The notes beneath the pieces were generated by a model. It was not told the DNA's origin. It did no database searches and worked only from the letters and a program-made list of their open reading frames with translations. The translations under genes were made by a program, and so were the position numbers. Positions 11,159 through 23,760 of a stretch of DNA of 64,000 nucleotides are shown piece after piece. The DNA is taken from assembly GCF_007655135.1 (NCBI RefSeq), contig NC_045133.1, positions 20,247,845 to 20,311,844 of the forward strand. Reading direction: 5' to 3'. The DNA comes from Punica granatum (lineage: Eukaryota; Streptophyta; Magnoliopsida; Myrtales; Lythraceae). The first letter of the stretch is position 1, and each line of letters begins with the position of its first letter.

Positions 11159-12290
11159 ATGGCCACGGTAAGATCCCGATTCTCTCTTCGCTGATCATTA
11201 ATTTTTATCATTGTAAGAACCACGTAGCATACGATTCGAAGCCTATTGTTCTTCATCTTGTTAGCATCGATGATAAAAAATTTCTGGCTTGTGATATGTC
11301 TGGAAACATCTTTCAAATATAGATTCGGAAAACCAACATTTGTGGTTGGTGTGAAGGTGTTTTCTGTTTAAGAACGAGTTATTGTGAACAACTTGAAAAA
11401 CATGTTTCAGAACATTTTTGTACTTTTTGTGATCATTTCCGAATGGGCCCTCATGAGGGTTGGTGTAAGTTTGCCCTGCTTACAGTTGAAAATGATCATC
11501 TACAGCAGGAAAAAGGGCGGCCCCTGCCTAAATTCGGTGAGTGGGACGTTAACAATCCCGCTTCGGCTGAGGGCTTCACGGTAATCTTCACTAAAGCGAG
11601 GGACGAGAAGAAGTCCAATGGAGCAGGACCTGTGGGAGCAGGGCCACCTCCATCAGCTGCTTACCACCCGCCTAAACCAGTACAAAACTATCAAGACCCT
11701 GCCATGGCACGTCCCATTATGACTTTAGCTTGTTATAAATGTGCCTGCCAAATTTACATTTATCTAATTGAACACTCAACCTTCCAAGCATAAGAATCCT
11801 TGCGTTTTTGTTGATTTTATTAGACGGTGAGATGTGCAAGCCACGTACAGAAAAAGGACTGCCTAAAACCGTGTAAACATGAAATCAACTAACTGATTAA
11901 ATTGACAATCAGTTAACTATCACAGTTTCTGTCTCTCTCTACTTGAAAGGAAAATGACTTTCATATTACTCTCTGAACGGTGCATCTTCTGATGGAACCT
12001 AACTGCAATTTTTCGCACCGAAAAAGTGCCATCTTACAATATCAAACAAGATTTTCACAGAAAAGAAGTCTTTGTTGAGTATTTGAGCGACTAAGAGGGC
12101 AGTGTCTGAAAAATAACGACGACGTCCGTTGGAATTGAGCTTGGAACTGTTATTTTAACAAAATTCTGCGAGGGTGTTTTAGTTAATCCTCTCCATTTTC
12201 TTTCTTGTGCGGTTTTTATTGCTTAAGCAGTCCTAAACTTATCGAGCATCGGTTCTTGAATTGCAGAAAAAATGGTGGTGCTGTTTCTAA
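11159..12290 (+). CDS. NOI-domain (RIN4-like, nitrate-induced) protein
   Basis: The gene is rebuilt from three coding exons: 11159-11167 (ATG GCC ACG, then GTAAG), 11506-11679, and 12267-12290 (KKWWCCF then stop), about 68 residues. The central exon has the NOI core KGRPLPKFGEWDV, then NPASAEGFTVIF and KARDEKK, followed by a Gly/Pro-rich linker. The last exon ends in the Trp-Cys-Cys tail that NOI/RIN4 proteins use for palmitoylation and plasma-membrane attachment. Family members act around RIN4-type immune signalling and exocyst binding; the role of this one is unknown. Phases agree (9 + 174 + 24 bases). The weak point is the donor after exon 2 (CCA then GTACAA), which is poor. A different donor would change a few residues. 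The pyrimidine-rich DNA at 10990-11110 is probably 5' UTR. Confidence 0.72.
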
Positions 12291-12976
12291 CATCTGCTGC
12301 TTGCTGCTGTGGAGATATGTTGCAAGACATGGAGTAAGGTCTTGTATTTGTGATTATAGCTGTTTAAGGTGGCCAGTGAGATAGAAGGCTTCTTGCCTGG
12401 ACAGCGATATACCCAAGATAGCCGATTCGGGTTTCAGTCAAGATTCAGTTTTTTCATGCATTACTTTAGAGAAACAATAGCAGTCATGAAGGGAAGAAGA
12501 ACTATTCCTTATATGTACAGTTTCATCTTTGTATAGTATCTTCAGATTCTGAGTCATAACATATTCGATAAGTTCAGCAGATGAATACTATGTTCAAGGA
12601 TACTGAGACTGAGGATGTAGTGAAGAGCTTTTGAGGCTAGAGATCTTCGGTTATTAATCTTCTGTGAACTCTGATGCCTCATATAGTCTGCTGCAATGGA
12701 AGACGGAATATAATCATCTTTATTTCATTCGGTTCCCAGTGCTCATGATATACCAGACAGACTGTCGGAAGGGATTCATATTCGGCTCCGGACGATTTTC
12801 GGTCTCCATCTGCTAAGAATAGATAAACTACATCTTTATAGTCATTTGCACATCTATTAGATTTCATATTTAAATGTATTCCACCTCTGGATTAAGAATA
12901 AGGAATTAACACAATTTACATGGACCTTACTATATACCGAGCAAAAAACGAACAAATTTTACTTGCTGTGCTGCAA

Positions 12977-15900
12977 CTATACGTTCTCAATATTTCCATC
13001 GACAGACTGCTGCTGCTCTTGATCGCACCCAGGATTGGTTGCTCTGCCTCTGAACGATCTCTGACTGAACACCCGACGAAAGATGCTCCTTGATTTCGAA
13101 AGCCTCTGACTCTCGCTTGTTGGTCTGCTTACACTATTCTTTTTTGCCAGATCTTCCAGTAACACCTCCACAAGGCTATCGAAACGCCTGCGAAATGTCG
13201 GGTACCTCGATATCGACTTGGTGATTCCTTGAAGCCTTCACAGGAATAGACCACATTTTAGCACGCATTCGACAGAAACAAAGATTTCGTGCAATTCAGG
13301 AAACACAACAATTTCAGCCAATCAGAATCATTATTGGAATTCATTTTCTCGGATAATTACTATTAAAAACTTCTCCATGTTTACTGAAAAACTTAAACAA
13401 GAAATCCACATCATTCTGCAGAATGGTTCCACTTTCCCTCTCTCTTGCTAATGCAATTCAACTCTGTTTTCTTCAGTTTCGGAGCAAATAGAAACAAGTT
13501 TTCATGCCTTAATCGTGAAAGAATCTTACTAAAACTATTTTTCCTCGCCTTTTTATATTTCCACAACCAGAAAAGACATAGGACCAAGTTTTCGATATTA
13601 GGAGTATTACCTACGAGCTAATGCATCAAGTTCAGCCCTTTTGCGCTCAGATTCAGGAGGTGGGCCCATCAATGGACTTTTCAACCTTACAGGATCGCCG
13701 CTTAATAAGACAAGCTTTCCGAGGTAGTCCTCTTCCGTAGCAGAAAGATTCTCTGCTTTGATCTGGTCTTTGATAATCAGAAGAGGATTCAAGAACCAGT
13801 CAAAAAACACATCCTTCGGTCTGTTTGTGCTAGTCAGCTCCGTTGAATCATCACCTTCATCCGCAAATTTTCTTGCTTCACCTACTGTAAACAGTATTAA
13901 CAACCGAAAAGGAGGAAAAAGAAAGTGGAAATTACCATGACGATGGCTAGTGATCTTACCTAACAAGATGCCAGAGGAGTTGGCTTTAGCAGAGCGTAGA
14001 AGGGCTTGATAAAGTGAATAAGCAGGTAAGCCTATGCTCACGACTCCACCGCCTTTAGTGGATCTCGTGTCCTCGATGTCTTGCGGTGTTATTAGTCCTT
14101 CAGATACCAAGCTTTCACCAAAGCGTTTGGCCTCATCAAAGACGTGGTCGAGTAGCTGCAAATGGACAAGAAAAAAGCAGCTTTTGAAATAGTAATATCA
14201 CCTTCAATACCTCTCTCATGAGAAGCAAAGATCCGGATTCTGCAGCTCTTCGTGCAATTGGCTTTATAAGGAAAACAACAGCTATGTAGTCTAAGGTTGT
14301 TAGCCTTTAATATTTTCCAAGAGAAAATGCCTCGAACTCTATATTTACTGTGTGGATTTGCGCCAAGGCTTAACAAAAGAGAATCCTGTTCCAAGAAGCA
14401 GGACCTTTACTCAGTCTCAAATAACAATACGAGGATACATAAGGTTCATATGATCAGGCTTTGCTGATCAAGTAATAACATCCTTTTATAGCCTTTTGAG
14501 CAAACCTATGTATCAAGCCTCGGAGGAGGTGGAAATAGTTAATTTACCTCAAGTGGCTTCAACTCAATAATGGGATTCTTCACCGAGCCAACACGAGAGG
14601 GAGGGTTTCTGAAAGAGCCAGGCCTTGAGATACCACTTGCTCGGGAACTTGTCCGCGACAGCACAATGTTCCTCCTATACCGTGGCCTGTCAAAATCCCA
14701 GAGATGAGATGAATTTAAGATATAAATCTGCTCAAAGGGGACATAAAAAGAAGAAAACATCACTTGCAGAAGAGTTAAGAGCAGAACCTAGGAAAGCAGG
14801 ACCAGTCCGGCATGTCAAGGATGTCATTGCCGTATTCATCATAGAGTGACAATGATGCGAGGATATAGCAAATCCCAAACCAGAAAGAGGACTCCTGTAA
14901 TAATTCCAGTAATTTACAGAATGTTCGTGACGCGTTAAATTTCACTTTACATTACATACTCGGTTATGAAGATTCCTCGGAACTCATACCTTACACATTT
15001 ACTATGGTTTCTAAGATGGAGAAAAATAATAGCATTATAAAAGGAAATATGAAAGGAAGAATGTGTTTTATTTTAACCTGATAGACGACGACTCCTGCAT
15101 ATGCACCGAGAAAGATACTTGAAACAACTGATCCCATAACTGCTCCAACTACAGCTAGCGGCCAAAGTATAATGGCGAGACCAGCGAATGGGACACAAAT
15201 TGTCTCCAAGAACGGGCCCTCGCGACCAATGAGGTCCTGAAATAGCCGGTGCCAGCCCCTAAAGAGCATGTAAGGGCTCTTGTATAGGGCAATCAGTGTG
15301 ATCATAGGCATATCGATCATGAAACCTAGTACTCCTGCGACAACAGCCCCTGGAAGATGTAACAATCTGCACAAAAGAAAAAAGGAATACCCAAAATTTG
15401 AAACTGGAGGAATCAGAAGAGTTGCCGAAAATGAAAAAGGAAAACAGAAAGGAGGCAAAAATAGAACTGAACCTAATTTCATAATATTTCCCATCTTCAA
15501 GCTCTTGTTGACGAAGATCATCCATGATTGAGAGGTAGGAATGAAGGGAAACATCCATGAAGTCCCGAACAACTGTAAAGCTCCCTTGGATCGTGCTCCA
15601 TGTCCCATCCTAAAAGACATTGTGAATGGAGATATCTACTTTCAATGATGAGATCAGAAACAAATGGCCATGCTTGGTACTAAGAAGAGACGGAAAAGAA
15701 GTGAACATGGAATCATCATACAAAATGGGGCTACTTGGCGGTTTCCCACCATTCCCTTTCATAATTTCCATCTTTTCGCACCAAACAAGACATAAGAGTA
15801 TGCTATAGCTAAAAATGGGTCAATGAACTTGTTTGCATACATAAAAGCAGTGGAAAATTTCATTCGTCTTTCCTTCTCCAACAGCATCGAAAGTGGCAAA

Positions 15901-17107
15901 TATTGGCGAAAGAAAGCCATACAATATTCCACCCACTACGCTTCCAACAATAGCAACCACAGGCCATAAGATCAAGGGCGCGGGAAGGCAAATGAAGAGG
16001 ATCAGCTTCAAGACGGGGCCTATTCTTTTAGCTCTGATAAATTCAGGAAAATAAAATAGGCTCAGAATGATAGGATAAACTCAAATCGAAGTTCATCAAA
16101 AAGAGAAGTGATTGAGATAGTGCAACTTGGGAAGCACCTTAGAACAGAGTAATATGTCCAGAAGAAGTGAATTGGCCACAGTCCCAGTGAGATCGCAGAG
16201 TTGCCGATTGTTATGATCAAGCAAATCAAAGGACAGAATAGTATACCTGAGAATAACAGTATCATTTTGAGTCTTATTCCTCATTTTTTCTAACTAGAAC
16301 TAGTGAATCCTTGGAAGAACATTCATGCTAACTCTTCGCACTTACAGATAAGTATTTCCCAACCAAAAGCCACAATAAAATTTGTTTCGACAGACATTTT
16401 TTACCACAAAAGTTCAAGATTATGGGAGGCAACACAAATCACAAATGCAGAGCTCGATTTTTGAGACCTGAGACATCTACAAGCACCCTCAGAGATGTTT
16501 TTTTCCTCTTGTTCTCGGGCGTTAAATTTTACAAGATGAGAGAGTAGATTAAAATGCTCAAGGGAAGGGAATCGCTTTCCCGAAACATGGCGCAAGACCA
16601 GAGGTACCTATCAGTAAGGTAAGAAAATATAAGAGGAAGCAACCTCATGTTACCTATGTAACTAAATAAGAACAACAAAAGGAAGGTATGCAGCAGGCTT
16701 TTCTACTGGGCTCATCTTTTCCTCTATTGGGCTCTAGATTATAGTAAAGAGGAAGACTATTGTAATTGCGGGAATATGAAATCGCTTCACTTCTTCCGTA
16801 TGCTAATAAGCCATCCAAATGGAATTCAAACAAAGGAACGAATTCAATTCTCAAAGTATCAAAATCTATTCCCGGAACCAAAGCCCAGATGCACTTATGA
16901 GCAAGAACATCCTTCAGCAGAACATTAACAATTCTTAATGTGCAGACAGCAGTCTCAAAGAGAAGCGAACCAAAGGGGACCGAAAAACCAGAGCAAAAAA
17001 TCGAGGAACTGACCTTTAATATTGCCAAGCAACAGGAGCCCGACGAAGTAAGGAAGAAAGCACACGAAGTTCCATATCGAAGCAAGAACCCCCCGCGGAG
17101 GCTCCAT
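12977..17107 (-). CDS. Multi-pass membrane protein, At3g27390-like
   Basis: Ten exons in transcript order: 17107-17014, 16246-16138, 16033-15841, 15609-15473, 15366-15078, 14894-14788, 14686-14548, 14155-13960, 13884-13611, 13235-12977. Every junction is GT-AG and the phases close to 599 codons, giving 598 residues, close to the length I recall for Arabidopsis At3g27390. It starts MEPPRGVLASIWNF. The N-terminal half is hydrophobic with repeated blocks such as GLWPIHFFWTYY, LPAPLILWPVV and GLAIILWPLAVVGAV, plus DLIGREGPFLETICVPF. The C-terminal half is soluble: an Arg/Ser linker, then NRPKDVFFDWFLNP, ERKRAELDALARR, ISRYPTFRRRF and a basic FSQRSFRG tail. The family is annotated only as an uncharacterised plant membrane protein, so I assign no reaction. 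It converges with the NOI gene. A GA run at 17546-17569 lies upstream, and a 5' UTR intron is possible. Confidence 0.9.
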
Positions 17108-17545
17108 ATTTATAACTTACAAACAGAATTCAGGCTGCTGACCTCTGCAAGTGCGGCATGAGCACGATCTCCAGTCACCAAAAATCACCTGGACAGTGAA
17201 ACTGAAGGAGCAAAACAGAGTTCAGAAGAAGAAGAAGAAAGCATGACCCACAAAGCAACTTGCTGGAATCCCACGACAAGGAATTGGACAGGCTCTGAGG
17301 ATTCAATCTGTTTCGGGCACCAACCATAAAGAATTTTTTCTTTTCTTCATAATCTTTGGTGGGAATGGAATTGGTTGGGATCAGTGATAATTGGAGGAGG
17401 AGAGTAATAAGCAAATGAAGAGAGCAGTCTTTTGACTTTTTGGTGAAATGACGGCAAAACCAGACAACGGGGGGATTTTCCTCAAACTATTAACTGTTCA
17501 CTTTCAGACCTCAAATCGTTTCGTGGATAGACACCTGAGAGGCTC

Positions 17546-17569
17546 AGAGAGAGAGAGAGAGAGAGAGAG
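17546..17569. repeat. (GA)n microsatellite in the promoter/leader of the membrane-protein gene
   Basis: This is an uninterrupted AG dinucleotide run about 440 bases upstream of the start codon at 17107. GA/CT runs are common in plant core promoters and leaders. A regulatory role is inference. Confidence 0.8.
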
Positions 17570-17599
17570 TCAGCGGTCACTGCTCCGACAGACACAACC

Positions 17600-20282
17600 G
17601 TAAAATGTTCTATTCTTCTTCTTCTTAATCTATTCCACTTGGCTTTTCTTTTCTTTTTTTCTTTGCTAAGTAACTAGTCCACTTGGCTTATTTCACAAGA
17701 ACATCATTACTTTTGTTAATCTTATTATTATTATTATTTTCCGCGTGCATCCTGATATTCACTTGTCCAATAAGTACTGACTAATTCAGTTCGAGCGAGT
17801 CCGCTCACTCAAGGGTATTGTGTATTTTCTCCATTCACCGACTCCACTACAAGACATTATTTATTTAAAAGAAACAGTCATTGAAGCCCCTGGACCAGCC
17901 GTCATTGACTAATCGAAACACAACCGGGTAAAGGGCTTATAATAGTTTCCGTTTAAATTTTTTCTTCATTGTTTGTAGTAACTTTGTCCTATCCGAAAAA
18001 AATAATAATAATAACACTAACTTCATTTTTGTTTATAATTTAGCCGCAAAATTGGTGGTTGGGACCTCCCATTTATTTTTCCTTTTTCTAATTTTTTGGC
18101 TAATGCCATTTATGATAACTGCATCTGATGAGTTCTCCTAAAGGAAAAGAAGTCAAATTGGATACGTTAAGGAGCATTAATTTTATTACGGAAAAATAAA
18201 AAGGAACATTAATTTATTTTCTTCCTGTTTACCGTTTTATTAATCATGTCATTATCGACCACCATGCAGAGGGTAGTAATTACATGGTTTATTTCGAGTC
18301 GTTGATATCCCTACTGATCAAGTCGTCTTTCTTCACGATGAAGCAGCCTCTGCAATTAGCTGGCTTAGAAATAAATTGTTTTAAGAAAAAGTTGGAATAA
18401 TTAATCGAGAGCAGCAAAATAGTTAGTTCAATATAATAATATAATATTAATAACATCGTGAAATTAAATGATATAATATTGATATAATATCAATTATATA
18501 ATATTAACAGATCAAGCATGATATGGCCAATACTAAAAGCATCTCTGCCAGTTTTACTTGATTTAGCAATAACCATCTCCCGGTCTATGCCTTTTTCTTG
18601 TAATAATAATTATTTCTTAACCTTTAACTGCACTTCCTTATACAATCCGAAATGATGAATGAATTTGCAATCATTCCCTCTTCATGAGAAATCATCATTT
18701 GAAAAGCATTTTCTCATCGTTGGCTCGCAGAACGGGTTACGTTTACAGCCTCGTAAGTAAACATGGTATTTGTGCGAGATTACTGGGGAGTCTAAAATAC
18801 ATTAGAATCAATAGTGAGATAGCAAAATCTCTCACGCAACCCTAATCCCTCCTGTCAGTATTTGACTTAGGAATATGTAACAAAACTTGGATTCAGTCGA
18901 CCAAAAATTTAGTCATCTCCAAGTACAAAACATATACTCTTCTGCACAAGAGTTTTATTTTGTACAAGGTAGCCGACTGAAAATTCCATAACTAGTCGTA
19001 AGAATTTCCCTTTTATGATATCTGACATAGGAATATGTGTTTTTGATATCTGAGTTAGGAATATTTAATTCATTGATATCTGTGTTTCGATGGACGGATA
19101 GATTCTCGTCCACTTGACTTGGACGGTTCATGTGATTGGTTCTCCTTTCTAAAGCATCCAATCTTTTTGGCTGCTTTCATTTAGAAGTCTCTCATGGACT
19201 GATAATCATATCTGATCTGATGAATTGAATATGTTCCATCTAAAAAAAAAAAAGACTAGCTACTTTTGGTTATTCTTATATTGTTGATTGGGTGATCTAA
19301 CCAAGCAGAGAGCTCAGTTGTCGGTCCAAGTCCATAAAATAAATGGAAGGGTGTAATACGTTAACACTGTCCCTGTTGGAAAACGAATCCTCTGCTGTTG
19401 AAATCCTCTGTAGTTCCAGTGCATCTCACGCTAATTGAAAATTTAATTTGGTAATCGATGATTAAATTGTTTCAGCTTTTTCACCATTTTTCTTTTGGTT
19501 TTAATGGTGGGCACATCGCAACTTCATGGTCACCAATTATGATGATAGTTTTGCGCATGAACCTATCCTGTTCATCCTTTCCGGTAATCAGAAATGACCA
19601 TTTCACCCTCTAGATCTTATACTTCCGCTTGTTTCGAACCATAAGAGAGGTAATGTGTTCATGCCGTCGATAAAATGGTACGTGTCGTAGTGACCCCTGT
19701 CCCTGAGATTTACTTAATCATCTCTTGCAGTACGTGATTAAAAGCTAAAGAAGAATGCATTTATTCTTTATCTTCCTAAAATGACTGGTCTCCTAACCTA
19801 ATATCTTTAGCAGCCATCACATGCAAAAGTCCCCCAAAAAAGTAGCTAGAAGAAACTTTTTAGGTGCCTTGGTGTCTTCCTGGAGGAATCAATCACGAGT
19901 TACTTCCATTCTTTCGTACTAAACACGGCTTGAGAAGAAAAGAAACATCAAGCAGGATAGCAAGTATACGGTCGCGACGGATTCAAGACCATCATAGCTG
20001 CATATTTATGCCAAAGGGATTACTTACAGGAGAAGAAAGATAAAAACAAGAAATTCAAGTCATATATCCTCTTTATATATCCAAAAATTCTGTCTTGAGA
20101 TTACTTACGGAATAGCAGGAAATGTTACATCAAACCGAGAAGCATTCTAACCAAGTAATCATCATTTGCTGTAAAAGGAACAAGAACTGCCTCCTGTTAT
20201 AAGACATTCTGAGGAAACCCAGTATCCTGTAGAATGTACAATTTTACAAGAAAATCATTCGTAATCTGTTGCTATTAGTACG
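17600..20282. other. Intergenic between two minus-strand genes
   Basis: Apart from an AT-only patch around 18425-18515 with repeated ATAATATTA, I see no repeat element or gene. The last few hundred bases (about 20000-20282) are probably the 3' UTR of the PPR gene. Open frames here are short and unrecognised. Confidence 0.5.
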
Positions 20283-22460
20283 TTATTCTCCAAATTCACA
20301 CTTCATGGAATGTGTGCTTCCTCTTTGAACATGTGAAGAATCATAGAACTCGCTTGAGTTTCTCCTCCCAGAAACTTCGAGAAGTTTCTGTTTCTTAGGG
20401 TCGGGAGGCCGAGGCCCAAGGGCATTCAAATCCACACCGGCTCCATATCCTTTCGCCGACCTCGAAACAGCATCATATGCTTTGAATGATAAACTAAGCC
20501 CCTCATTTTGGGCCCTCACGTAAAGATCATAGGCGAGCCTCGGCTTCCCGTCTTTAGAAAGAGCTTCTATAAGCATCTCATAAGTAACCTCGTTTGGTGA
20601 AATGCCCTGAACTTTCATCCTGTGGAACCACTCATATGCTGAGCTTCCCGAGCCAGTCTTTGCACACCCACTTATGATTGCATTATAAGTAACAACAGTA
20701 GGTTCAATGCCTAGAGAGACCATTTCTCGGATGAGGGCATCAAGTCTCCGGAAATTCCCCTGCCCCGTAAGTATTGAGGCCATTGTTGTGTAGGCGTACA
20801 AGTTGGGCTCCACGCCGACTTTGATCATGTGGTCCCACACCTTGAGAGCCTCATCATAGAGTTGGCCCTTCTCAAGGGCACTAAGCAAAGCCCCATAAGA
20901 GATAATAGTCGGCTTTTCACCCTTTTCAACCATTCGCTTGAATATCTCTATAGCAGCAGAAGTTTCAGAGGCCTTGGAGCAAGCAATAAGGACTGAGTTC
21001 CATTCTTTGCTACCAGGCTTTAGACCCTTATCCTCCATCTTATTAATCAAGTTGACTCCCCATTTCCAAATTCCCTTCTTTCTCGCCGCAGACAAGAGAA
21101 CGTTGAAATGAGAGATGATAAGTTCATTCGACATGTTATTGGGCTCGGGGCCATCGTCCAACAAGTCCTCGTAAACTTCCAACGCAGCCCACCATTTTTT
21201 GGCCTTGCCCATGACCCAAATCACGTGGTTGCAAACAGACAAGCTAATGTCAGAGTATCTCTCCCTTATCCGAGTGTACAATTCCTTGGCAACAATGTAA
21301 TGCTCTTCTCGTGTACAAGCCCATACAAGCCGCTCAAGGTCACAACAACTGGGCGCGAGCCCAGCCTTGTCCATATTGCTGAGGAGATTTAGTACATCTC
21401 CGCTCAGGTTTCCATCATTGACAAGCCACCTTCTCATCACCTGGTAGCAGATACGAATTGTAAAGTTCTCAAGCTTCACAATTTCAGTCTCCCAATCCTC
21501 CTCTCCATCTTTCAGTATTTCACCATTCCTGAACTTCTCTCGGAATTTAACGAAGAACTTTAGGGCCCCATTCCCATCTTCCATTCTCCGATAAGCCATC
21601 AGGGCAGTTGAATAAGACACCGGGGTCGGAGCAAAGCCTGCTTTTGGAATTTCGTCTAGAATGTCTAGGGCTTCCTGAGGTCGCCCTTGCTCGATATATA
21701 TCACCATCAGTGTGTTATAAGTGACAACGTTAGGAATCACGCCTTCATTTCCCATATCTTCCATGATTTCATCAAGATAATCAAACTGCTTTGAAAGCTT
21801 CACTGCACCCAAGAGACTGTTGTAAATGAAGAGGTTCGGGCTGATTAAGCCATTAGTTTCATCCTTCTTTCTCTTAAGCCACTCCACAACTGCCAGAGCA
21901 GAGTGCATCCTATTGTCACGGCCAAAACCTTTGATCATCGACGAGAAGACCTGAAGGGGCAATTGCCCCTTTTCCTTCAGTACTTCTTCCACATCTTCCG
22001 CACTTTTTGCCATACTCAAACTCTCTGTCAACGCTCGAACATCAATTCTCTCATTCTCCTCTCCCTCACTCGGGCTACCAACAGGCTTCTCTTCCTCACC
22101 AACATCATCTTCACTCCCCATTTTCCCTGATAATACATCCACCCTATTGCAACTATTACCTATTTCACTACTGGCAGATTGCTGTTCCCCCATTGCCCAT
22201 GCCAATGCAAAAGACGCACTGTCAGGCGCACGAGAACATTCTCTTGGGACAAATAGCCCTAACCCATTACGAAAATTCGCGCTTCCAGAACAACCCCAGC
22301 TGACAATATTACTACTGAATCTGGCTGAATTGCTGAACACCATCAAGAAATAACAACTACTACACTGCGGACCATTGACGGGTGCCCTTCTCTTGGGTAG
22401 TTTCTTTCTGGGTATCGCCCAAGAATCGCCCTTCACAGGGCAAATGCCCAAAGATTGCAT
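20283..22460 (-). CDS. Pentatricopeptide repeat protein, LPE1 (At3g46610)-like, probably chloroplast
   Basis: A single intronless frame of 725 residues, as usual for P-class PPR genes. Residues 1 to about 60 are basic and Ser/Arg-rich, fitting a plastid transit peptide, and are followed by an acidic Glu/Ser-rich linker. From about residue 165 to 650 there are degenerate 35-residue PPR units, such as PNLFIYNSLLGAV, PNVVTYNTLMVIY, TPVSYSTALMAYRRM, PNLYAYTTMASIL, PTVVTYNAIISGC and SPNEVTYEMLIEAL. Between repeats lie KLENFTIRICYQVMRRWL and WACTREEHYIVAKELY, which I recall from LOW PHOTOSYNTHETIC EFFICIENCY 1. LPE1 is reported to bind psbA mRNA and promote D1 translation; that function is transferred by similarity. 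The C terminus has GPRPPDPKKQKLL and a polar tail with no SMR, DYW or E domain. A downstream Met could be the true start. The ortholog call is from memory. Confidence 0.92.
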   Translation of the reverse strand: MQSLGICPVKGDSWAIPRKKLPKRRAPVNGPQCSSCYFLMVFSNSARFSSNIVSWGCSGSANFRNGLGLFVPRECSRAPDSASFALAWAMGEQQSASSEIGNSCNRVDVLSGKMGSEDDVGEEEKPVGSPSEGEENERIDVRALTESLSMAKSAEDVEEVLKEKGQLPLQVFSSMIKGFGRDNRMHSALAVVEWLKRKKDETNGLISPNLFIYNSLLGAVKLSKQFDYLDEIMEDMGNEGVIPNVVTYNTLMVIYIEQGRPQEALDILDEIPKAGFAPTPVSYSTALMAYRRMEDGNGALKFFVKFREKFRNGEILKDGEEDWETEIVKLENFTIRICYQVMRRWLVNDGNLSGDVLNLLSNMDKAGLAPSCCDLERLVWACTREEHYIVAKELYTRIRERYSDISLSVCNHVIWVMGKAKKWWAALEVYEDLLDDGPEPNNMSNELIISHFNVLLSAARKKGIWKWGVNLINKMEDKGLKPGSKEWNSVLIACSKASETSAAIEIFKRMVEKGEKPTIISYGALLSALEKGQLYDEALKVWDHMIKVGVEPNLYAYTTMASILTGQGNFRRLDALIREMVSLGIEPTVVTYNAIISGCAKTGSGSSAYEWFHRMKVQGISPNEVTYEMLIEALSKDGKPRLAYDLYVRAQNEGLSLSFKAYDAVSRSAKGYGAGVDLNALGPRPPDPKKQKLLEVSGRRNSSEFYDSSHVQRGSTHSMKCEFGE

Positions 22461-23116
22461 CTTTAGGAGGGACAGCTATTGGGTAAGAGAGAGATGCTCA
22501 ATTGAGACGCGCAACTGCATCTTATCATGTAAAGTCCCAACTTTGAAGCTCAGACTGGAACCAAAGAGAGAGTGCAAGCGCGTACCTTGCAATTTGGAAG
22601 TTGTCGAGCTCACGGACAGTGATTAAGCAGTGATTGAGAGAGGAATCGGGAAACCTTGGGGAACTCTGATGGATGCTCACTGCTCAGTGGGAGGTGGCCT
22701 CCTCACAGCCATTCATTGCAAGTAAGCGGTTGGCAAGTCTGTTAACTGGCAAAATAATTTTGGATCATTCACAAAATTGAAATGAAAATGGATAATGTAA
22801 TTTATCTTTTTCATTTTCATTTTCATTTTTTTATTTCATTGTAAAATAATAAAATTGTCGCATGAAATTCGTACAATGCCAGTTATGAACGGTTAATAGC
22901 TCTTTATATATCGTCAGATTAACTTTTTGTGATGTCAGTTTTACCGTATAAAAAATGAATAAGAGAAAATGAATAAGACCAAACACACGGCCTTCGATAG
23001 TTCCCTTAGAAAACCGTAATGGAGCAACTGGTGCAATGTCAACAGAGTGAAGAGGAAAACACTGACCCAATTATACTTATCCTAACTTTGATCCGGAACA
23101 AGACCCTAGATATAAA
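22461..23116. other. Upstream region of the PPR gene
   Basis: This stretch should hold the 5' UTR and promoter of the minus-strand PPR gene. I cannot point to a convincing TATA box. A TTTTCATTTTCATTTTCA triplet-like run sits near 22810. No other gene is seen. Confidence 0.45.
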
Positions 23117-23382
23117 TTAGGAAAAAGTATATATTTAGTCCTATAAATTTAATCTTTTTCTTTTTTTCGTTCTATTTATATTTTTTTACTATTTCAATCC
23201 ATTATTTTTTCTAGTTTTTTTTTTATTTTCATCATTCCGTCAGTTTGACTGTTAAATTTACTGATATGGAATCTAATCAAATACCTAAATTGACATACAT
23301 CTTCATCTCGAAAAAAGGAAAAAAAAATAGGAGATGAATATGTGATCAAAAAGAAAAAAAATGATTGCAATAGTTTATTTAA

Positions 23383-23413
<31 letters not shown>

Positions 23414-23760
23414 GTGGGTGGAGAAGAAGAAAATAGAATGTTATTTTCATATTTCTTTCTTTTGTAATATTTATTTAGTTGATTTTTGGGTGCAATATAT
23501 TCAATTTGTTTATTTGTACTTCCTTTACAGATAAGGTGGCATCAAATAAATTCTATATCAGCAAACTTAACAGTCAAATTAGCGGTATAAGGTGGCTTCA
23601 AATAAATTACATGCCAGCAAACTTAACAGTCATATTAGCGGGAGGATGAAAACAAAAAAGTTACGAAATGTAAAGGAAGGAAATAGAAAAATATTAGAAA
23701 TAAGATCAAAATAAAAAAATTGACTAAACCTACATGGCTAAATCTATACTTTCTCCCTAA
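23117..23760. mobile_element. Inverted-repeat (foldback/MITE-like) element
   Basis: The left end TTAGGAAAAAGTATATATTTAG (split here as TTAGGAAAAAG / TATATATTTAG) pairs with the reverse of the right end, TTAGGGAGAAAG / TATAGATTTAG. Pairing continues inward with divergence over about 150 bases, including GACTGTTAA / TTAACAGTC phrases. A TA dinucleotide run (about 23382-23409) lies near the centre. A 59-base internal duplication begins GGTGGCATCAAATAAATT at about 23534 and again at about 23593. No clear target duplication was found, so the superfamily is unassigned. Confidence 0.55.

Noticed and set aside
16654..17085. 143-codon minus frame over exon 1 of the membrane-protein gene
   Set aside because: It is in a different frame. 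The true exon 1 (17107-17014) joins in phase with exon 2 and matches the family start.
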